DNA of 8,125 bases from Dehalococcoidia bacterium. Lineage in GTDB: Bacteria > Chloroflexota > Dehalococcoidia > GIF9 > AB-539-J10. The translations under genes were made by a program, and so were the position numbers. Positions 5,858-8,125 of the stretch are shown piece after piece. The stretch lies in the NCBI GenBank assembly GCA_004376695.1, contig SOJB01000144.1, positions 1 through 8,125 on the forward strand, written 5' to 3'. The stretch's first letter is position 1, and each line of letters starts with the position of its first letter. A model generated the notes under the pieces. That model did no database searches. It saw only the letters and a program-made list of their open reading frames with translations, and had not been told where the DNA came from.

Positions 5858-7174
5858 ATGGACAAACCAGAGAACGCCGAAATGGGCAGCGGTAGAGACC
5901 AGGTAACAGGAGGTGGCTCCAGCACAGGCCACAGGAAGGAAAGGTTGTCTCCGCGCAACCTGCCAACATTCAGTTCCCTGAAGAACCCGGTCTACAGGCT
6001 CTTCTTGGGCAACACGATAGGCTACACAGCCGGCATGCAGATGGAGATGACGGCGCGCAACTGGCTTATCTACGAGTTGACCAGGTCTCCCACCATGGTA
6101 GGGTTGAAGTCTCTGGCCGTGGCCGGACCGATGCTCTTCTTTTCGCTCTTTGGCGGTGTGATTGCCGACCGGGTGCAGAAGAAGCATGTCTTGTTCATTG
6201 GTCAGCTACTCTCAGCTGTGATTTCACTAGGCATTGCCTTGTCCCTGGCTCTGGGCTACTTGAGCGCCGAGCGCGGCGGTTCGTGGTGGATTCTGATAAC
6301 GGCGGCTGCATTCCACGGAACAGTCTCGTCTCTTATGTTGCCCTCGCGCCAGGTGATGCTCTATGAAATCGTCGGCGGGCAGCAAATCCTGAATGCTGTC
6401 TCCCTGAATACTCTAGCGATGAACGGTATGCGGGTCCTGGGACCGGCGCTGGCCGGCTTTGTTATTGATGCCTTCGGCATCACTACTGCCTACTACGTGA
6501 TAACCGGTCTGTATCTTTCATCCTCCATCATCATTCCCTTCCTGCCACGCACCAGCCCAACAGGCCTCGCCGGTCAGGGCGCTCTATCGAAAATCAAAGA
6601 AGGTCTTACATACGTCCGGGGCGACATCACTGTCCTGCTCATTCTGGTCTTCGCTCTTATCGGCATTGTTCTCGCCACGCCCTACTTGACGTTGATGCCC
6701 ATCGTCGCCGCGGATGTACTGAATGTTGGCGCACGCGGACTAGGAGTGATGATGAGCTTCATCGGCATCGGCGCCATGGGTGGCTCCCTTGTTCTTGCCT
6801 CGTTGCCTGATAAGAAGCGGGGACTCTTACTGATGATGAGTGCCATCTGTTTTGCTCTGGCTCTGATAGGCTTTGCCTCTTCCAGCTCCTGGTATCTCTC
6901 CCTGTCCCTGCTCATCTTGGTGGGTGTGGGACAGACAGGGCTGATAACGGTAGCCGTCGCTATGCTCCAGGACTACTCCCAGGACGAGTACCGGGCACGG
7001 GTGATGAGCATTTTCATGATGGAGGTTGGGCTGATGGGCTTTTGTGGCTTTGGCGCAGCGCTGCTGACAGAGATCATAGAGGTGCGGTGGGTAATCGGCG
7101 GCTTCGCTATGGCTCTGGTCTTCCTGTCGATTCTAACCTTAGCCTTCGTGCCCCGGCTACGGAACCTGAACTAG
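5858..7174 (+). CDS. MFS transporter, EntS/MFS_3-like exporter
   Basis: A 438-residue integral inner-membrane protein of the major facilitator superfamily, probably a proton-driven exporter; the substrate cannot be told from sequence. A hydrophilic cytoplasmic N-terminus of about 40 residues precedes some twelve hydrophobic segments, roughly 47-66, 84-103, 110-133, 143-162, 180-203, 209-229, 258-282, 293-316, 322-341, 345-370, 384-405 and 409-430. Family hallmarks are ARNWLIYELTRSP (66-78), motif A GGVIADRVQKK (99-109), LMLPSRQVMLYEIV (159-172), GPALAGFVIDAFG (195-207) and RARVMSIFMM (379-388), the pattern of the MFS_3 group that includes the enterobactin exporter EntS. The ATG is preceded by GAAGGAAGG. 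The gene is divergent from the prenyl synthase operon and stands alone, with 165 bp to the next gene. Two short dyads upstream hint at repressor control, but no regulator gene is adjacent. Confidence 0.92.
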   Translation: MDKPENAEMGSGRDQVTGGGSSTGHRKERLSPRNLPTFSSLKNPVYRLFLGNTIGYTAGMQMEMTARNWLIYELTRSPTMVGLKSLAVAGPMLFFSLFGGVIADRVQKKHVLFIGQLLSAVISLGIALSLALGYLSAERGGSWWILITAAAFHGTVSSLMLPSRQVMLYEIVGGQQILNAVSLNTLAMNGMRVLGPALAGFVIDAFGITTAYYVITGLYLSSSIIIPFLPRTSPTGLAGQGALSKIKEGLTYVRGDITVLLILVFALIGIVLATPYLTLMPIVAADVLNVGARGLGVMMSFIGIGAMGGSLVLASLPDKKRGLLLMMSAICFALALIGFASSSSWYLSLSLLILVGVGQTGLITVAVAMLQDYSQDEYRARVMSIFMMEVGLMGFCGFGAALLTEIIEVRWVIGGFAMALVFLSILTLAFVPRLRNLN

Positions 7175-7267
7175 TCAATCCAGCCTGAACAATGGTTCGC
7201 CGGTAGAATCTCCTATGGTCTGACAACTCTTCCCTCTGCCAGATTCCAGACGACTCGAATCGCAAGC

Positions 7268-7296
7268 TTGATGAAACGCCGTCAGCGCGCTATAAT
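7268..7296 (+). promoter_or_regulatory. Strong promoter of the zinc-finger operon
   Basis: -35 TTGATG (7268-7273, four of six), exactly 17 nt of spacer, and a perfect -10 TATAAT (7291-7296). Transcription should start near 7302-7304, inside the CIRCE element that begins at the last base of the -10. The leader is then about 36 nt. Confidence 0.75.
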
Positions 7297-7322
7297 TAGC
7301 ACTTCCGTATTAAGAGTGCTAG
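7296..7322. promoter_or_regulatory. CIRCE operator (HrcA binding site)
   Basis: TTAGCACTT, nine bases, GAGTGCTAG. The CIRCE consensus is TTAGCACTC-N9-GAGTGCTAA, so 16 of the 18 arm positions match and the 9-bp spacer is exact. The two mismatches sit at the inner end of the left arm and the outer end of the right arm. CIRCE is bound by the heat-shock repressor HrcA, classically at groESL and hrcA-grpE-dnaK operons. Its placement, abutting a perfect TATAAT and covering the predicted transcription start, is ideal for repression. Confidence 0.88.
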
Positions 7323-7339
7323 TTACAGGAGGTAGGTAG

Positions 7340-7624
7340 ATGAACTGTACCGTATGTGGGAATCCGCTGCTTTTTGACAGGGTCGCTTTCCATTGTTCCT
7401 GTGGCGCCTTCGTGCACGCCTACTGCTGGGATGAGCATGTATTGCAGGCCCATCGGCCGCCCTTTGAGATAGGCGCTGTCAGCCTGGACGGCCAATTCGA
7501 AGTAAGAGAGAGCGAGACAGAGTCGCCGGTCTCGGAGGCGCAGGAGTCTCAGGAGCAGGGCTCTGAAGAGCAGATATCAGAGGAAGAAAGCACGGAGGAA
7601 CAGACAACACCTCTTTTGGGATAA
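7340..7624 (+). CDS. Small Cys/His cross-brace zinc-finger protein with acidic tail
   Basis: A 94-residue protein that I cannot name. The N-terminal 40 residues hold a compact metal site: Cys3, Cys6, His18 (or Cys19), Cys21, His26, Cys29, His33 and His38. The spacing C-x2-C-x11-H-x2-C-x4-H-x2-C-x3-H-x4-H suggests a two-zinc cross-brace fold like HIT, MYND or RING fingers. Residues 54-88 form a low-complexity tail with 14 Glu, 7 Ser and 5 Gln and only one basic residue, probably disordered. There is no signal peptide or membrane segment, so it should be cytoplasmic. The start is clear: AGGAGG (7327-7332) is 7 nt before the ATG. It is the first gene of a CIRCE-controlled operon, 12 nt before the FmdB gene, and is paralogous to the 39-residue protein at 7882. 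Metal binding is inferred; a role in heat or proteotoxic stress is suggested only by the operator. Confidence 0.85.
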   Translation: MNCTVCGNPLLFDRVAFHCSCGAFVHAYCWDEHVLQAHRPPFEIGAVSLDGQFEVRESETESPVSEAQESQEQGSEEQISEEESTEEQTTPLLG

Positions 7625-7636
7625 AGGAGAACACAG

Positions 7637-7885
7637 ATGCCTACTTATCTATATCGATGTCTGAACTGTCAGCTGCGATTTGAGCTGAGGCAGAGCTTTC
7701 ATGATAAGCCGATAGCCGATTGTCCTGAATGCAAGGGAATAGCCCGTCGCATTTTTTCTCCAGTCCCTATCCTCTTCAAGGGACCCGGCTTCTACGTCAC
7801 CGACTCCAGGGGCGATGGAGATAGAAAGCCTGATAGTGAATCGTTGACGAAAAAAGACAAAGCTGGCGGAGGTGGCGATCCATGA
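7637..7885 (+). CDS. FmdB-family zinc-ribbon protein
   Basis: An 82-residue member of the FmdB/CxxC_CxxC_SSSS putative regulatory family. It starts MPTYLYRC and has two zinc knuckles, Cys8-x2-Cys11 and Cys29-x2-Cys32, followed by the family C-terminal segment VPILFKGPGFYVTDSR (43-58). A charged, glycine-rich tail (59-82) is probably disordered. FmdB was first described as a presumed regulator of formamidase genes, but the molecular role of the family remains unclear. AAGGAG lies 7 nt before the ATG. The gene is 12 nt after the zinc-finger gene, and its TGA overlaps the ATG of the next gene (ATGA), so all three genes should be co-transcribed from the CIRCE-controlled promoter and the last two translationally coupled. 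Confidence 0.93.
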   Translation: MPTYLYRCLNCQLRFELRQSFHDKPIADCPECKGIARRIFSPVPILFKGPGFYVTDSRGDGDRKPDSESLTKKDKAGGGGDP

Positions 7886-8001
7886 AGTGTCCCGTCTGCG
7901 GCAAAGAAGCAAGAGCTCATATCTACCGCTGCGCCAAATGCGCCGTCTATGTACATGAGAAATGTTCGCGCAAGCACGTGGCGCAGGCTCACAAAGATTA
8001 A
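7882..8001 (+). CDS. 39-residue Cys/His cross-brace zinc-finger microprotein
   Basis: A very small gene that is easily missed. It encodes 39 residues with Cys3, Cys6, Cys17, Cys20, His25, Cys28, His32 and His37, i.e. C-x2-C-x10-C-x2-C-x4-H-x2-C-x3-H-x4-H. Almost the whole protein is the zinc site. It resembles HIT-type cross-brace fingers and is a clear paralogue of the N-terminal domain at 7340: from the second metal pair onward the spacing is identical, and both share VH-x2-C-x3-HV-x-QAH. Unlike that protein it has no acidic tail and is basic (nine Lys/Arg against three acidic residues). Its ATG overlaps the FmdB stop (ATGA), and a GGAGGTGG stretch (7868-7875), ending 6 nt before the ATG, can serve as Shine-Dalgarno. 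Conserved cysteine spacing, perfect coupling and paralogy make it a real gene; the function is unknown. Confidence 0.85.
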   Translation: MKCPVCGKEARAHIYRCAKCAVYVHEKCSRKHVAQAHKD

Positions 8002-8016
8002 CTCACCCTTCGGTTC

Positions 8017-8045
8017 TTATCATTCAATACCTGTCATGTTATACT
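8017..8045 (+). promoter_or_regulatory. Promoter of the tRNA-Arg gene
   Basis: -35 TTATCA (four of six), 17-nt spacer and -10 TATACT (five of six) place the transcription start about 3 nt before the mature tRNA 5' end. The tRNA therefore need not depend on readthrough from the zinc-finger operon. Confidence 0.55.
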
Positions 8046-8054
8046 AGTTTGATC

Positions 8055-8125
8055 GTCCCTGTAGCTCAGATGGACAGAGCGGCTGCCTTCTAAGCAGCGG
8101 GTCGTGGGTTCGAATCCCTCCAGGG
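8055..8125 (+). tRNA. tRNA-Arg, anticodon TCT (3' end cut by the window)
   Basis: The cloverleaf is readable. Acceptor 5' strand GTCCCTG (8055-8061); D stem GCTC/GAGC (8064-8067, 8077-8080) with GG in the loop; anticodon stem GCTGC/GCAGC (8082-8086, 8094-8098) around loop CTTCTAA, giving anticodon TCT at 8089-8091 (reads AGA, Arg). T loop TTCGAAT (8109-8115). The acceptor 3' strand begins CAGGG at 8121 and the window ends two pairing bases and the discriminator short. The T stem GTGGG/CCCTC has one T-T mismatch (8105 and 8119). There is no intron. Confidence 0.95.

Noticed and set aside
5741..6187. A 148-codon open frame on the minus strand across the MFS gene start
   Set aside because: It is a shadow of the MFS coding frame, rich in Arg and His as antisense frames often are, and has no ribosome-binding site or family features.
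7175..7267. Terminator after the MFS gene
   Set aside because: No stem-loop followed by T residues could be found in this stretch.
8055..8125. tRNA-Arg as an attachment site of an integrated element
   Set aside because: tRNA-Arg genes are frequent integration targets, but the window ends inside the gene and shows no integrase or repeated 3' end, so nothing supports it here.

Overview
The window is a compact, roughly 50-55% GC bacterial chromosome segment of housekeeping genes. It has no insertion sequences, CRISPR arrays or phage genes. The gene set (HflX, MiaA, TpiA, Pgk, a short-chain prenyl synthase with an archaeal-like chain-length site, and an FmdB-type zinc ribbon) would fit Chloroflexota, perhaps Dehalococcoidia. 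That is an impression from protein style, not proof.

Left part (1-5620). The last 41 codons of a YggS/PLPBP-type PLP-binding protein enter on the + strand and converge on a long minus-strand block. Read in transcription order, that block is: polyprenyl (probably geranylgeranyl) diphosphate synthase, pgk, tpiA, miaA, hflX. The first three are tightly packed: the TAG stop of each upstream gene forms part of the TAGGAGG ribosome-binding site of the next. A 203-nt gap separates tpiA from miaA. hflX has its own consensus-like promoter in the 77-nt gap after miaA. The prenyl synthase and hflX promoters both lie so close to their ATGs that the predicted leaders are under about 10 nt. Functionally the block joins isoprenoid synthesis, the glycolytic triose steps, tRNA A37 modification and ribosome rescue.

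Middle (5578-7174). A divergent control region of about 265 bp carries the prenyl synthase promoter, a possible extended -10 promoter for the next gene, and two short dyads. A + strand MFS exporter of the EntS/MFS_3 type follows.

Right part (7175-8125). This is the most interesting stretch. A strong promoter (TTGATG, 17 nt, TATAAT) is overlapped by a near-perfect CIRCE operator, the binding site of the heat-shock repressor HrcA. It controls a tight three-gene run: a 94-aa protein with a small Cys/His finger and an acidic tail, an FmdB-family zinc ribbon, and a 39-aa protein whose ATG overlaps the FmdB stop. The first and third proteins are paralogous, each with eight Cys/His ligands in a two-zinc cross-brace pattern. 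This looks like a heat-shock-controlled zinc-finger operon of unknown function. A tRNA-Arg(TCT) gene with its own promoter follows and runs off the right edge, lacking its last bases.

No convincing rho-independent terminator was found anywhere in the window.
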